A stretch of 64,000 nucleotides of DNA from Cucumis sativus (Eukaryota; Streptophyta; Magnoliopsida; Cucurbitales; Cucurbitaceae), in the NCBI RefSeq assembly GCF_000004075.3, contig NC_026655.2, positions 23,359,489 to 23,423,488 of the forward strand, given 5' to 3'. A program made the position numbers and the translations under genes. The notes under the pieces were generated by a model that was given only the letters and a program-made list of their open reading frames with translations, had not been told where the DNA came from and ran no database searches. Of the stretch, positions 23,131 to 38,165 are shown in pieces (the stretch's first letter is position 1; each line of letters begins with the position of its first letter).

Positions 23131-26100
23131 TAAAACAGCTAATAGTTTAAGTTAGCTTGTTATTTAGCTTATTAATCTAATTAGATGAGCGTTGCTCTAA
23201 CAAACCTACATGGAATTGTACTTATAGAAGGTTGAATTAGAATGCTTGAAAACTGATCATTCCACCTAAGAATTTTTAAGTTAACCGAATGCGATTATAA
23301 AAATTCATTTGTGTATGCTTTCATCCTATTGAATTTGAGTAATTAGGAAGCTACGAACAATTTGGTTAGCTTCAATCACCAATAAGTTGATTAGATGTAA
23401 ATGATAAATCGAGGTGGATAGTGATAGTTCAATGAACTACGTCTACTTCGAATAAGAAAAATATGTTTTTCGACCCAGGCTAGGTTGTTTTAATTTGTTT
23501 ATTGAATTCAACCCATTTACTTTTCTTGCAAATTTATTTTGCAATTGAAACTATACAACCCCCAACCCACGTACGCTGAATCTATTACCTTGGGAATGAA
23601 AACTATTTTCTTGAGAAATTATTCGTGCTCCTTCTTGTGTTTGATTAGATTTACCACTAAGATTAGTTCTTGTAGAGTGTTCCAGTTAAATTTTCATTTG
23701 GATTTAGGTGATGAAATCTGTCAGATTATATAGAAAAACAAAATTTGAGAAAACCCGACTATTAAAAGAAAAAACAAACGACATATTCAAATATGACCAA
23801 ATGAACTAAAATATTTACTTAATATAGCAAAATTTTAAATTAAATTAATCTATGAGTAATTCACTAATAGAAGTTTATAGGAGTTTTGTAGTGTCTTTTA
23901 ATAATAATAGAATCCGAACTTTTTAAGTTTTGCTTATTCTTATAGAATAATTATTTATTTTAAGTAATTCTATCCCTATCATTTCAATAAACTTATAAGT
24001 CTTACTTTTTAATCAAACCTTATGTATATTCAACACCTAATACAATTTATTTGATTTTTTTTATTGAATATGATCTTTTAATAAACTTTTGATGGATATT
24101 TGATTATTTGTGTGATTAATCTTCTATAAATTAATTCATTTCCATAATCTTTTTATCTTCTTTTCCTTTTTTTTTAATGTGCAAAATCAAAGACTTTTTA
24201 TTTGTTTTGTTTTGTTTGAAGGGTCGAAATCCAAAGACTTATAGAAAGGAGAGTGATATGGGTTTAAAATAAACCAAGTTGAGTACACATATAAATAATT
24301 TTAAAATATCTTAAAGTTTTCCTACACAATAGACCTAGTTGAGGACTATTCAAATTCCTCCAATAAAAGAATATGAAGAGGCCTCTTCTATCACTATCCA
24401 AGATAGATAAATAACTAAATAAATATATAGTATGCTTCGAGATTAAGCATACACAATCTCCCTTCATATGCTTCCAGCTTAATTAAGCATACATAATTTA
24501 ATACACACTAATAGAATATATTATATTCTACATTTATTTTTTATGTTCGAAGGTGAATAAATCAAATTGATAGGAAGTATGCACTCTTGATTTCGATCCC
24601 CAAATATTAAGAATTTAATGTGTAATGATGCAATACATGACTATCATATACATCTATTTTATAGTTGAAATGAACTTTTATGAGTTTAATATACTACTAT
24701 TACAACAATATATGCTACTAATAAAGTTGTATTTAAAATGCATGATGTGAATCAACCTGTCACCCCACAAAGAAAAAAGGCAAAATTGTTATTATAAAAT
24801 TAAATAAGGTGACAGCTTTGATAGTAACTCATTTATATGTATATCATATTATATATATGAAGAGGGTTAACTCACGTGTATATCATATAAAAATGGTTTA
24901 GGGTTTAGGGATTTACTAATCTCTAAGCTATTGTTATATCCTAAAACACCTCTAAACTAACTTAAGTATTAGTGGCAGTGTGTATAAAATTTCCTCAATC
25001 AATTTTTCAAATTATAAATTTATCGTTAAGCAAGTGCATAGTTATAAGGTAATATATTTCTTGCGTAGATTGACTCCTACTACGTAATTCGTGGTACGGA
25101 AAGATGTGAGCATTTGATTTATATATAGGAATGAAATGTTTATGATTTGAATAATCCATGCTTAAGTTAATGTCAAACATTTGAAATTTAATTAAAGTAT
25201 TATAACTTATCCTTCAGCTTTCTTAGTTCACACACCTATCTCTTTATTAATAACAATAGCAGTCATAACAACTCACAACACAAATTCTTTAATATAATAT
25301 CATTGTTTCGAAAAAAAACTTAAACAAAAGGTTTGCTATTTTAATTGAAGAAAGTTATGTCTTCTATTTGTTTAGTTGAACAAGCAAATGCATTAGAAAT
25401 GGTCAAATTAATACAGACTTTTTAATTAAGAATTGAAAGAATTATGTATTTTAATTAGATTTTCTTAAAGAGTACACTTGTTAATAATATTTGGTAAATG
25501 GTACAGTTTTTTCCTAAGGAATTGGTCAAGTGGTCTATTTGCATTTTTGTGGATAATTCGCTAAGGGATGTAGCTTGAGGTTGATGTTGAATATATCTCT
25601 ACTCACCCATAGATTAAAGATCAAATTAATCAAACTATAGGTATTAAAATTGCAATTTAGTCAACAATTTCATAACAATTTAACGGTGAAGTATTTAAAA
25701 TGTGCGACTTTTTTTGTTACTGTGATAAGCTCAAAATAACGATGTATCACTTAAGGAAATTCATACATAAAAACCCGACTTAGAAGAGTTCTAGAAATCA
25801 AAATTTGATGGTTGGTCTTCATCGTTAAAAAGATAGGACATAACATTAAATAAGACTCGACCCTTGGGTCCTCACATAAGCTAGTTGAACAAAAATCTTG
25901 TTGACAAACGAGTTTTTTATTTAATAGATATCATTTTTGTAAAAATTAAATATACTTAAAGTAATTAATAACCCTTTTGCTTTCCAATAAAGGTAACTGT
26001 TTTTTGTTATAAAATTGTTAAAAATATTTTTATCATATATAGCATAGTATGTCAACATCTATTAGTGATAGACACTGATATCTAGACATCTATACATGTC

Positions 26101-26320
26101 CATCATTGAAGTTGGTAGATACCAACTATTATCTATCTTTGTCTATCATCGATAGACAATGTTATTTTATTATATTTGTAAATAAGTTAATTAATTTTTC
26201 AATATTAGAGCGTAAGTTTAACAATAATTTTATTTTATTTTATATAAGATCATCGTTTTTCTAAAACTTGTATACTTTTATTTCAACTTTTACCGTTAAA
26301 CTTTAAATTGAATGTCAAGA
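23131..26320. other. Intergenic AT-rich region
   Basis: No coding exon or RNA gene recognised. A stretch near 23590-23720 resembles one near 56640-56750 (shared TTCGTGCT, TTCTTGTGTTTGA, ACCACTAAGA), so it is repetitive. A palindromic MITE-like copy lies at 26005-26200. Confidence 0.5.
26005..26200. repeat. MITE-like palindromic repeat, copy 4
   Basis: The core carries ATTAGTGATAGACAC, GATAGACAATG and related inverted motifs, flanked by AT-rich arms ending in TATTTGTAAATAAG. It belongs to the same dispersed family as 5570-5740. Confidence 0.5.
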
Positions 26321-26525
26321 AGTAAATCGCTACAACAAATATCGTTTATGGTAGTCTTAAAAAAAACACTATATCTTAGACTTTCCATAACACTTTTTAC
26401 CACTATCACAAGTGCTACAAAAAACCATTTCCAATGGCTCAAAAATACTTATGTGAAAACTTTTCATAGCATTAAACAACATGTTGTAGAAAGTCTGCAA
26501 AAAGAAAACACAATAATGGACATCC

Positions 26526-26530
26526 AATAG
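26526..26530 (+). repeat. Target-site duplication AATAG (left)
   Basis: AATAG immediately precedes the left LTR. The identical pentamer at 30503-30507 immediately follows the right LTR, as expected for Copia integration. Confidence 0.85.
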
Positions 26531-26935
26531 TGAAGGGGTTGCCACTTGTATGGAAACAAGGAAGCCACCTAATTGCTTGTAATAGTACTCTTTTTGTCCT
26601 TACTTGTGTTTTACTTTTTCATTCCTTTCACTTTGCGTGTAGATCTTTGATTACAAAAACTTAAAAGAACTCTCTTGAATCTTTCTTCATCTTTCTTTCT
26701 TTTTGTATTTCTGGTTTTTTTCTCTACTGTTTCGGCAAATGCCTACGTCCACTGTGCCTTGGGAGCAATGCATTATTTCTTTTTAGTTTTTGTTGTGTAT
26801 GAAATATTAAAGTGGTACAGGGTATTTATAGACTTCCCTTAGTTAAACTCTAGTTAGACAAGAAGTTAAAGCTAACAGATTTAGCTATATGTCATTTGCA
26901 ATAAGAGATAATTGTTTTAGTAAGAGTTTTCCACA
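26531..26935 (-). repeat. 3' LTR of the 26.5-30.5 kb Copia element
   Basis: Runs from TGAAGGGGTTGCC to GTTTTCCACA on the + strand. Relative to the 5' LTR it lacks about 90 bases after CTCTACTGTTTC and a 9-base segment (ATGTCCCTT context) near 26845. Otherwise it is highly similar. Confidence 0.9.
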
Positions 26936-27821
26936 AATCTCCACCTTAAAAGATATAAAATAAAAAATTTGTGTATGTCTTGACTCCCAAAGCATTTGAT
27001 GCAGTCACTCTTTCTCAGGTTCCAGGAACCCACTTGTTTGAAGACACTTGAGAAACTTTGTTTAAGTGACTACCTTTGTTAACATATCAGCTACGTTTTC
27101 ATTGGTATGAACCTTGAGCACTTCTACTTCCTGTTTTTCAATTTGTTCTATGATGAAGTGAAATTTAGTATCTATGTGCTTTGTTCTACTATGATATTGT
27201 TGGTTCTTGGACAGATGAATGGTGCTTTGGTTATCACACTAGATCGTTACAAATTTTTGTGATAAGCTAAAGTTCTTCAGTAGTCCCTTCAGCCAAATAG
27301 TTCCCTTGATAGCTTCTGAAAGAACTATATATTCAGCTTCAGTAGATGATAGGACCACCACAGGTTGTAATGAAGCTTTCTAGCTCAGTAGGTTCCCTCC
27401 AATTAAGAAACAATATCCGTTAGTGACCTTCTCTTGTCCAAATTTCCTGCATAATCAGAATCTACAAAATCATAAAGCTCAAACAGATCTTTAGGACATA
27501 TTTTATAGATTAGTTGAGCATTCATAGATCCCTTTAGGTACCTAAGGACCCATTTGGATGCTTCCCAATGCCTTTTGCCTGAGTTAGCCTTGTACCTGCT
27601 AATTAAAAACTAGAAGAGTAAGATAAATCAGGGCTAGTAGAAATCACTAGGTACATTATGCTCCCTATCACTTATGAGTAAGGAATGTTTGCCATATATT
27701 TAACATGATTGAGATCTTCTGGGTTTGGACAATTAGCAGTTGACAGTTTGAAGTGTTGTGCAAGAGGAATTACCACTTGCTTAACATCTAACATATTAAA
27801 TCTTTTAAGTACCTTATAACA

Positions 27822-28205
27822 CTAGTTACTTTGGTCAATTGTTAGAAGCCTCTTTGTTCTTTCTCTTGTGATGTCAATGCTTAGAGTTCTCTTAGATTCT
27901 CCAAGTTTCTTCATATCAAATTCTTCCTTCAAGACTGTTTTTACTCTTTTAATATCAAATTTTGATTTTTCTGTAAACAACATATCATCTACATACAAGA
28001 GTAAGTAAACCTTTGAGGAATAAGAATTTGAATTTATAAATGCACAGTTGTCATAGGAACTTTTATTAAAACCAAGTTTAGAGATGAAATCATCAAACCT
28101 TTTGTGCCAACATCTTGGTGATTTTTTTAGACCATAGATGATTTTTTTAAGAGAACATACCTGATCTTCTTTACCTTTTTCAATGTAACCTTGTGGTTGA
28201 TTCAT
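27822..28205 (-). pseudogene. Copia reverse transcriptase fragment
   Basis: An open stretch of 127 codons carries MNQPQGYIEKG, YGLKKSPRCWHKRFD and YVDDML. These are the classical central blocks of Ty1/Copia reverse transcriptase. The fingers region and catalytic neighbours upstream are missing, so it is only part of the domain. Confidence 0.9.
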
Positions 28206-28383
28206 GTGTTAGAGAGTTTATAGAGTGATAAGGGCACCTATTAAGGGTGTAAACAATATAAGAAACAACTTCTACCCAATTTTTTTTTTTTTTGAAATTA
28301 AACCATTAGACATTTGACATCTAACCCTATCCATTATGGTTCTATTTAACCTTTCAGTAACACCATTTTGTTGAGGGATATAT

Positions 28384-28953
28384 CTAACAGTCCTGTGTCT
28401 CATCGGTAAAGGTTAGAAAATACTTGAAATTATTTAAAGATGGTATTTGTGAGGGTTCCCATAGATCGAAATGAATGTAGTCTATGATAGCTTTGGTGTG
28501 ATGTGATAAGCCTTTTGAAAACTTTGTCTTGTAGACTTGCCAACTACCACAATGCTCACAGAAAGATAGCTTTTCAGTCACTCCTTTAGGAAGAATCCCT
28601 TGTTCTAACAAGAGTTTCAATCTCTTTCCACTTATATGGGAAAGTCTTCTATTCCACAAATCCCCTTCAGTTAGCATATCATTAAAAACAGTTAGGGCAG
28701 CATGGTTCATGGACATTTCTTTGATGAGAAAGAGCTCATTGATTCTTAAACCGACAAGAACAATCTTGGAGTCTTTTAATATTTCAAACCTTCCGGATGA
28801 GCCATTGTATTCACAACTTATGGAGTCTAGCATACCAAGGAAAATTAGGTTTCTTTTCAAGGATGGAACATGACTCACATTCCTAAGAAGTGTTGTTGTC
28901 CCATCTTTGAACTTAAGTGTAACATATCCAATGCCTATTATCTTAGCTTGCAC
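28384..28953 (-). pseudogene. Copia GAG-pre-integrase and integrase N-terminus
   Basis: LWNRRLSHISGKRL matches the GAG-pre-integrase zinc-binding region (HxxxH type), followed by CEHC. DYIHFDLWEPSQIPS and KYFLTFTDE mark the beginning of the integrase core. The frame then ends and most of the core is absent. Confidence 0.88.
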
Positions 28954-29174
28954 GCATTGTCATTTTCCATGTATATTGGGCCTCCATTCCACACTTTGTA
29001 TGTTGTAAACTATCCCTTTAATGGTGTCATATGGAATGAACACCCTGAATCAAGTACCCAATCATGAATATCTTTATTATCTTCTATTTGAATTGAATTT
29101 TATGAGATAGTTAAGGCATCTGAATACACAAAGGGGGTTTGTTCTACTACTGATGCTTCTGCCTTAGGTTCTTC

Positions 29175-29932
29175 TTATTGTTTTTCTTTTTGTTTCTTTT
29201 GATTTTGCTTTTTCTTAAGGAAGAAACAATCTTGTCTGAGATGTCCCTTCTTGTGGCAAAATGTGCATTCAAACTTTGATTTATTTTTCTGATTCTTGTG
29301 TTCTTTTGAGTTGCTTTTGTTCTTCCCTCTTAAGAACAAACCTTCACCATTTGCTTGATCTCCTTTCTGTGAATTAAGTTCCAATTCTCTGGTTTTTATT
29401 GCTGAAATAACATTATCCGTGATGATTTTTTGTCTTCCATATTTGAGAGTCATCTTTATTTCTTTGTATGCTTCTAGAAGTGAGTTGAGTAGAATAAATG
29501 ATTCATTTTCATCACCAATCTTGTCTCCCAATTCTTTGAAATTTGAAGACAGCTTCTTGAATTCTCCAAGATCTTTTGTCAAATATTTGTTGCCATCCAT
29601 CTTGAAGGTAAAGAACGTCTCCCTTACATATGCACGGTTAGGTAGATCTTTGGACTTGTAGATTTCATTCAACTTTGTCCACATTCCATAAGTTGTTTCT
29701 TCACCAATGACCTCCCTAAGAACATTGTCACTTAAGTTTAAAACTATGGCACCATAGGCTGCATTCTCCATAGTTTCTTTCTCTTCTTGAGTCATTGTTT
29801 TAGGTAACTTTTCTGGATCCATGAGGGCTTTCATTGCCTTTGCTAGCCAACTATGGCTTTGATCTTAGCTTTCCATAATGTAAAATCTCCATTACCATCA
29901 AACTTCTCAATATCATACCTTGCTAATGCCAT
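29175..29932 (-). pseudogene. Copia gag with zinc knuckle
   Basis: It begins MALARYDIEKFDG and continues, after a frameshift near 29830, into a UBN2-type gag region (YGMWTKLNEIYKS). It finishes with the CCHC knuckle CTFCHKKGHLRQDC and a lysine-rich tail. This is the nucleocapsid/capsid precursor of the surrounding element. Confidence 0.88.
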
Positions 29933-30006
29933 CTTTGAGTTTCTTGAAATCAAGAATGTGATTCTTGGAGCTTCTTTGAATCTTTCTACAGGCTCTGATA
30001 CTAATT

Positions 30007-30502
30007 TGAAGGGGTTGCCACTTGCATGGACACAATGAAGCCACCTAATTGCATGTAATAGTACTCTCTTTGTCCTTACTTGTGTTTTACTTTTTCCTTC
30101 CTTTCACTTTGCGTGTAGATCTTTGATTACAAAAGATTAAAGGAGCTCTCTTGAATCTTTCTTCATCTTTCTTTCTTTCTGTATTTCTGGTTTTCTTCTC
30201 TACTGTTTCTTGAAGATGATGGTGAGATGAAGAGAGTAAGAAGAGAAAGATGAAGAGAGTAAGAAGAGAAAGATGAATGCACAACGTTTTAAAGTGGTTC
30301 GGCAAATGCCTACGTCCACTGTACCTTGGGAGCAAGGTATTATTTCTTTTCATTTTTTGTTGTGCATGAAATATCAAAGTGGTACAGGGTATTTATAGAC
30401 TTCCCTATGTCCCTTAGTTAAACTCTAGTTAGACAAGAAATTAAAACTAACAGATTTAGCTATTTTACAATAAGAGAACGGTTTTAGTAAGAGTTTTTCA
30501 CA
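30007..30502 (-). repeat. 5' LTR of the 26.5-30.5 kb Copia element
   Basis: 496 bp, longer than its partner. It includes a doubled segment AGAGTAAGAAGAGAAAGATG (30231-30274 region) inside the part absent from the 3' LTR. The primer-binding site lies immediately to its left. Confidence 0.9.
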
Positions 30503-30507
30503 AATAG
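30503..30507 (+). repeat. Target-site duplication AATAG (right)
   Basis: Identical to 26526-26530. It is followed by AT-rich repeat sequence (30508-30600) that, with 26325-26525, appears to be the element-like DNA into which the Copia inserted. A related sequence is at about 45220-45370. Confidence 0.8.
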
Positions 30508-30694
30508 CATTTTTAATAGCATTGTAAAATTGCTATAAAAGAGTTTTCATAGCTATGAAAACCGATGTAGAACAATGATCACATTTTCAATACATATATG
30601 TAAAACAATAATTAAATTAACGAATCCTCTGGTCGTTTTTTAATAAATTAAAATGAACATAAAATTTGAACAAAGGAAAATAAAGTAAAAATGA

Positions 30695-30752
30695 GGTCAA
30701 ACAATGATGTAAGTTGTGATGTTTATTTTCATCTTCTTAACAATATAAATAA
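30695..30752 (+). promoter_or_regulatory. BBE2 proximal promoter block
   Basis: GGTCAA at 30695-30700, ATGTAAGTTGT at 30707-30717 and TATAAATAA at 30744-30752 precede the ATG at 30789. They are in the same order as before BBE1 and BBE3, with tighter spacing between the first two motifs. The right end of the Copia element is only about 190 bases upstream of this block. Confidence 0.6.
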
Positions 30753-30788
30753 TGGAACTTTAGAATCAAAATCATCATACCCAAAGCC

Positions 30789-33520
<2,732 letters not shown>

Positions 33521-33612
33521 TATGCACGTAAGACTCAGTGCAAAACCACTTGATATTAGGTTTCAAGCATTTTCAAATTATACACAATAAAACCCTATTG
33601 GTGTAGCAAAAT

Positions 33613-33618
33613 AATAAA
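33613..33618 (+). terminator. Putative polyadenylation signal of BBE2
   Basis: AATAAA, about 95 bases after the stop, in the context GTAGCAAAATAATAAAGGGTT shared with BBE1 and BBE3 3' regions. Confidence 0.55.
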
Positions 33619-33639
33619 GGGTTGTTTTGTGTATACTTT

Positions 33640-34780
33640 AGATGTATACTTCTTTCTCACTTCCTTTTATGTGTGTGCGTTGCAGTGAATGAAAGTACTT
33701 TTGGATCTAATATACTCTTATTTGTGTGTTATATTTGCATAAAACATATTGTGAAATTATATAGTTTTGAAAAGAAACTTGAGCATAAATCTTTATCCTC
33801 AACCGGTAGGTAAAAGGTTTGAATTCCTCACGGATCACATGTTTAAAAGATTTTTTTCTCGAAGAAAACAAGTTGTGAGGCTCAATTTTATTTTTCTTAC
33901 ATAATAAAATTTACATTGGTATTCAAATAAAAATTATATGGTAATCACGTGACAAACAAACATCCTTATTATTTATATTACTCCAAATAAATATAACTTT
34001 TTTCTAACATTCCATAATTTTAAATATACACACGAACACATAATTTACCGCAAACAAAATCAATTGAAGTGTTACAATATCTCTTTGGTAAACATATCAA
34101 TTGTGATTCGATGAAGTTTAAAATTAGGCTATCAATAATAGCAATAATAGAATGATATCACCAATAGCATATGTAAGTGATATTCCGAAAACGCTATTAT
34201 GTATGTATCGATAATGTCAAGGTAATGTTACTATAAAATGGTAGTATGATCATTTTTTTTAGTATAAATGAACAAAGAAAAGAGATAAGATTAACATGCT
34301 ATTGGTAATAGCTTTGAATCTCTGATAATATCCTATATGATAGCTTCTATCGTTGATATTATAATTGAAATTCATATAGTTGTAATTTTTGTTAAAATAA
34401 ATTATTGATTTCAGGTTATACTATCAACATTTATATTATTTAGAAATTTAAAATTCAAGCTATTAGTGATAGATAATTAATGAAACAAATATTGACATAT
34501 TTAACATGATGTCATTGATAGAAGTCATCACTGATAGCGTGATGATTCATAGAAGTTATCGTTGATAACATAAGAAGAAGGGAAATTAGGGAGAAAGAAA
34601 CTAAATGGCAAAATTGATATTTTAAATAAATTTACCATATGATTGATCAAAAGTTGTCATTTTTGTAAATATTGTCTTCTCATGTACTACAAATTTTATT
34701 TATTTTCAAATTTGTGCTATTTGGTGTAACTTTTCATTTTATTTTGTGTTTTGAATTTTTCTTAAAGAATATGAAAACTA
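33640..34780. other. Intergenic region with palindromic-repeat debris
   Basis: No gene seen. From about 34080 to 34680 the TATCACTGATAGA-like motif recurs many times in both orientations, consistent with overlapping or nested MITE-like copies. AGGTTTGAATTCC at about 33818 resembles a pol III B box, but no convincing A box at correct spacing was found. Confidence 0.5.
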
Positions 34781-34784
34781 ATTG

Positions 34785-35800
34785 AAGTGCGTCGGGAATT
34801 CTTAGGAACTCTCGATGCAAATGTGTAGGAACTTCCGACGAGTGCGTCGGGAATTCCTCTATTTTTTTAAAAAATAATACCTTCCATCTCAAGTTCAACA
34901 CTTCAATCTCAATTTCAATCTCAACTTCAATCTCAACTTCAACACTTCAAATTCAAATTCCTAAAACCTACAAACTAATTCAAAGATCCTAACAACACTT
35001 CAAATTCAAATACAATACTAAAACCTACAACTAATTCAAAATCTAAATACTAAAACTAATTTGAAATCTAAAACCTAAAAGCTAAAACAAATTTGAAATC
35101 TAAAACCTAAAACTAATTTGAAATCTAAATACTAAACCTAAACAATAACTAAACTAAATCACTTATCGGAATGAAGAGTGACGATAAAGACGACGACGAA
35201 TGGTTGGACAAGGACAACGACGACGAATGCCCTCTTCTTCTCGATCTCCCTCTCTCGATTTTCTTTCTCTTTTCTGTTTCCATTATGTAAAGAATGGAGT
35301 TAAAAAAGACAGTGAATTCCCGAAGCACAACGAAAACATCAGGAAATGGATCCCTATTCCCGACTCGATTAGTGACACGCCAGAAATCCCTAAACCCTAT
35401 TCCAAACGTTGCTGACACCACGTCGGAGGAAGGCTTAACGTACAATTAATGATTTATCATTCCTCCGACGCAACACTGTAGACGTCGGGAATAGGTGCAC
35501 ATTTTCTCGATGCACCTAGCACCACATCGGAGGAAGGCCAAATGGTACAATCAATTGTCCACCCTCTTTCGACGCTACACTTTCCACGTCGAGAATAGGG
35601 GTCCATTTTTCGATGTACCTCGCACTGCGTCGGAGGAAACCTAAACCATTACGGTCAGTTTTGGCGCTAATGTGTCTGCATTGGAGGAAATACCTTCTCC
35701 CGACATGCACCAAGATGCATCGAAAAACAACAGCTTCTACCGATGTCATGTTTTCCGACGATTTTTTCTGCGGCGAAAAACTCCCAATTTCTTGTAGTAA
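34785..35800. mobile_element. CACTA-like non-autonomous element or fragment
   Basis: Subterminal repeats with CGTCGG(G/A) in both orientations flank the block: GCGTCGGGAATTC near 34788 and 34844, and ACGTCGGAGGAAGGC and CGTCGGAGGAAACC near 35420-35640. The right edge reads AATTTCTTGTAGTAA, one base from the ATTTCTTGTAGTG end of plant CACTA elements. The middle holds a degenerate tandem array of AAATCTAAAACCTAAAACTA (35030-35140) and simple TCAATCTCAACT repeats. No transposase. The left terminus was not identified. Confidence 0.55.
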
Positions 35801-35804
35801 TTAT

Positions 35805-38160
35805 TTATAGAATTTGAAATTTTGTTATATATTGTAAATATTTTGTAAAATTTGCTATATTTTTTACAATTCCCCTAAAACAAAGGGGCGCTTGCAAAAA
35901 TAGCAAAAAAATTTATGATAATAGGATTCATGTCACTGTATTTTCTAAATTGTAAGAGTATCAAATTCGAAAGCGATAGCCCTTTGATAGTCTTTTGATA
36001 GTTGTCTGATAGCCGTTTGATAGTTGTCTGATATCACTAATTACTTGTCATATTTATCATATACACAATATGCAAAAAAGAGGTACTATGAGTTATTTTT
36101 TCTAAATTATAATTTTGTCATATGATGCAATTTTCCTAAAATAAAATTATAAAATTACATGAGGGGTGATTTAAACTTATTTTTGCAAACTCAAAAACTT
36201 CAAAAGATACACTGTGAAAGTTTGGAGATCGAATGGCCGGTCAATTCTTATAAACATATGGAACAAAAAGGTACATTTTTAAAACTCAAGATCCAAACAC
36301 ATTTTTTAAAACTTGAAGACTAAAAACGTAATATTTCCAAATGGAACGTCTGATTAAATAAACACATCATAGTCAAAACTTGAACAAATAATATATAGAA
36401 ACATGGGTCCTTGTTCTATCTACTTGATAGACATTAAGTTTCATTCTCGAAACCACAGTTGGCAATGTAGACAATGTCTTTAAGTGGGGTTCATCACTAT
36501 TCTTGGTTGTTTTTTTTTTTATTTTAATGATCCCATACATGTTAGATATTTGATAGACTTTGATACGTTTTAGATAAAGGTTGAGTTTGATCATCTTAAA
36601 ATTAGTTGACGATGACGGTGACGGTGACGATGAGAAAAGTAACTGTGTAATCTATAGGGATATATTGTGAATGAAGTCTCCATCTTCTAAATGTCTAATT
36701 CCACAACATAATTGACCTTAAAAGACAAAGAATATGTAACCCAATACCCAAATAAGCCTTCAGCAAAGGCTTGACCCAAGAGTTCATGGGGTCCAATGAA
36801 TAAGGGTTTCACACATCAAAACATAATCTTAAAATGAAAAGAGAGACAACTTTTGTTCATTCTCCTTGTAGAAAGATTTTCAAAATGTTAGGTAATTTCA
36901 ACAACTTGGTGGGGTGAATTCAAGCAACTTGTGACTTGATTTTTTTTAGAGAAAGATATTGTGAGTGCACCAGGACATCTCCACTAGGTGGATACAACTT
37001 GTGACTTTTTGATTAAAAAGGAAAAAAGTAGGTCTATGCTACAAGTTTTCTTTTTTAATTTCCTTTTTGTTTTCTGTTTTTTAGTTTTTGTTGTTACAAT
37101 ATAGAAGTTGAGTGAACGACCATCAACCTAATAATTTATCATTCCTAATTAAAATAAGCACTAGTCCTCATTGCCATCAAATAAAATAATGATGCCGTTT
37201 AGATAAAATTAAATTCATTAGTAAAGGGTAATTATTTTAAATGAAATTTGTACTCGATCGCAAATTAGTTTAGGTATTTTTGTAAAAATGTCTTTAAGAT
37301 ACGTCATTTTTAAATATAGAAAAATAATTAAATTCAAGTTTTTATATTTTGTAATTCCAATTTTACCCTTCTTTTGGAGATCTAATTTCATGGTTGTCCA
37401 AAATTGGATTGAAATAGATAAAAAGTGGTAAAACAGTGTATCCTACCATTTTTATTGTTATTACTTTATTATTTTTGTTATTTATGTGTTTTTCCATTTT
37501 CTTTAAAATTAAAAACAAAAGAAGATTTTATTTTATTTACCTTTAATTTGAAAACCTTTTATTCAATTTCACGCACTGGTTGTTGATACAAGAAATTTAA
37601 CTTCTTATGTCGTTGTTCGATGTGAATTTTGGAGTTGAATTAATTGTATTAATATTATATATATCAATTGTATTAATCTTGATTTTAGAATATAAATGTT
37701 ATATTAATTGCAATATGAAATATAATAGTTTTTTATTAAAGTAATTTAACTTCGTTTGTGATTGTTTTTTTATTTTCTTTAATGTGTATTTTAGAGTTGA
37801 ATCTGATTTCAAATAATTTTATTTTATTTTTATATGTTGGTTCTGTTTTGGTTTTATTTTATATCAGTTTTGTATATCAGTGTAGTGATGTACTTATATT
37901 ATATGTGTATTAGTTTGTTAATATACTTACTACATGATTTACGTTTTTTCCAAATATTATGCAATTTATTGTAGTATTATTAAGTATATGAATGATATAA
38001 CTCGGTGTATTATTATTAAGTATATTAGCATATTGGTAAGTAAATCATTATCAAGTATATCAATTAAGTTTACAAGTCTATAGTAGTAGTGTATGAAGTG
38101 AATCAGTAGGACTTCAAGCATATGTTATTCAAATTTGTTGCTTTTAATTTATATAGTGTC
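35805..38160. other. Intergenic AT-rich region
   Basis: No gene recognised. It begins with half of a MITE-like arm (35815-35880) and a repeated GATAG(T/C)(C/T)(G/T)TTTGATAG segment at 35975-36030. That segment and its flanks resemble 45770-45930, another dispersed repeat. The remainder is AT-rich without clear structure. Confidence 0.5.
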
Positions 38161-38165
38161 CACTA

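Larger units (their letters stand above)
26531..30502 (-). mobile_element. Ty1/Copia retrotransposon, internally deleted, with both LTRs
   Basis: The element reads leftward. LTRs lie at 30007-30502 (5') and 26531-26935 (3'), starting TGTG and ending TTCA in element orientation. After the 5' LTR is TAGTATCAGAGC, matching the initiator-Met tRNA primer site; before the 3' LTR is a purine tract AAGGTGGAGA. Internal order is gag with zinc knuckle CxxCxxxGHxxxxC (29932-29175, one frameshift), protease motif WVLDSGCS with stops (29170-28960), GAG-pre-integrase and integrase start (28953-28384), integrase tail IPQQNGVTERLNR (28380-28210), reverse transcriptase with YVDDML (28205-27822), and degenerate RNase H (to about 27100). 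The integrase core and the N-terminal part of RT are deleted. It is flanked by the 5-bp duplication AATAG. It is not autonomous. Confidence 0.92.

Noticed and set aside
33795..33850. Second SINE head
   Set aside because: A B-box-like AGGTTTGAATTCC is present but the upstream A-box-like word is poor and too close.
35149..35445. 98-codon minus-strand frame and overlapping + frame as genes
   Set aside because: Located within the CACTA-like block, low complexity (Ser/Arg runs), no domain.
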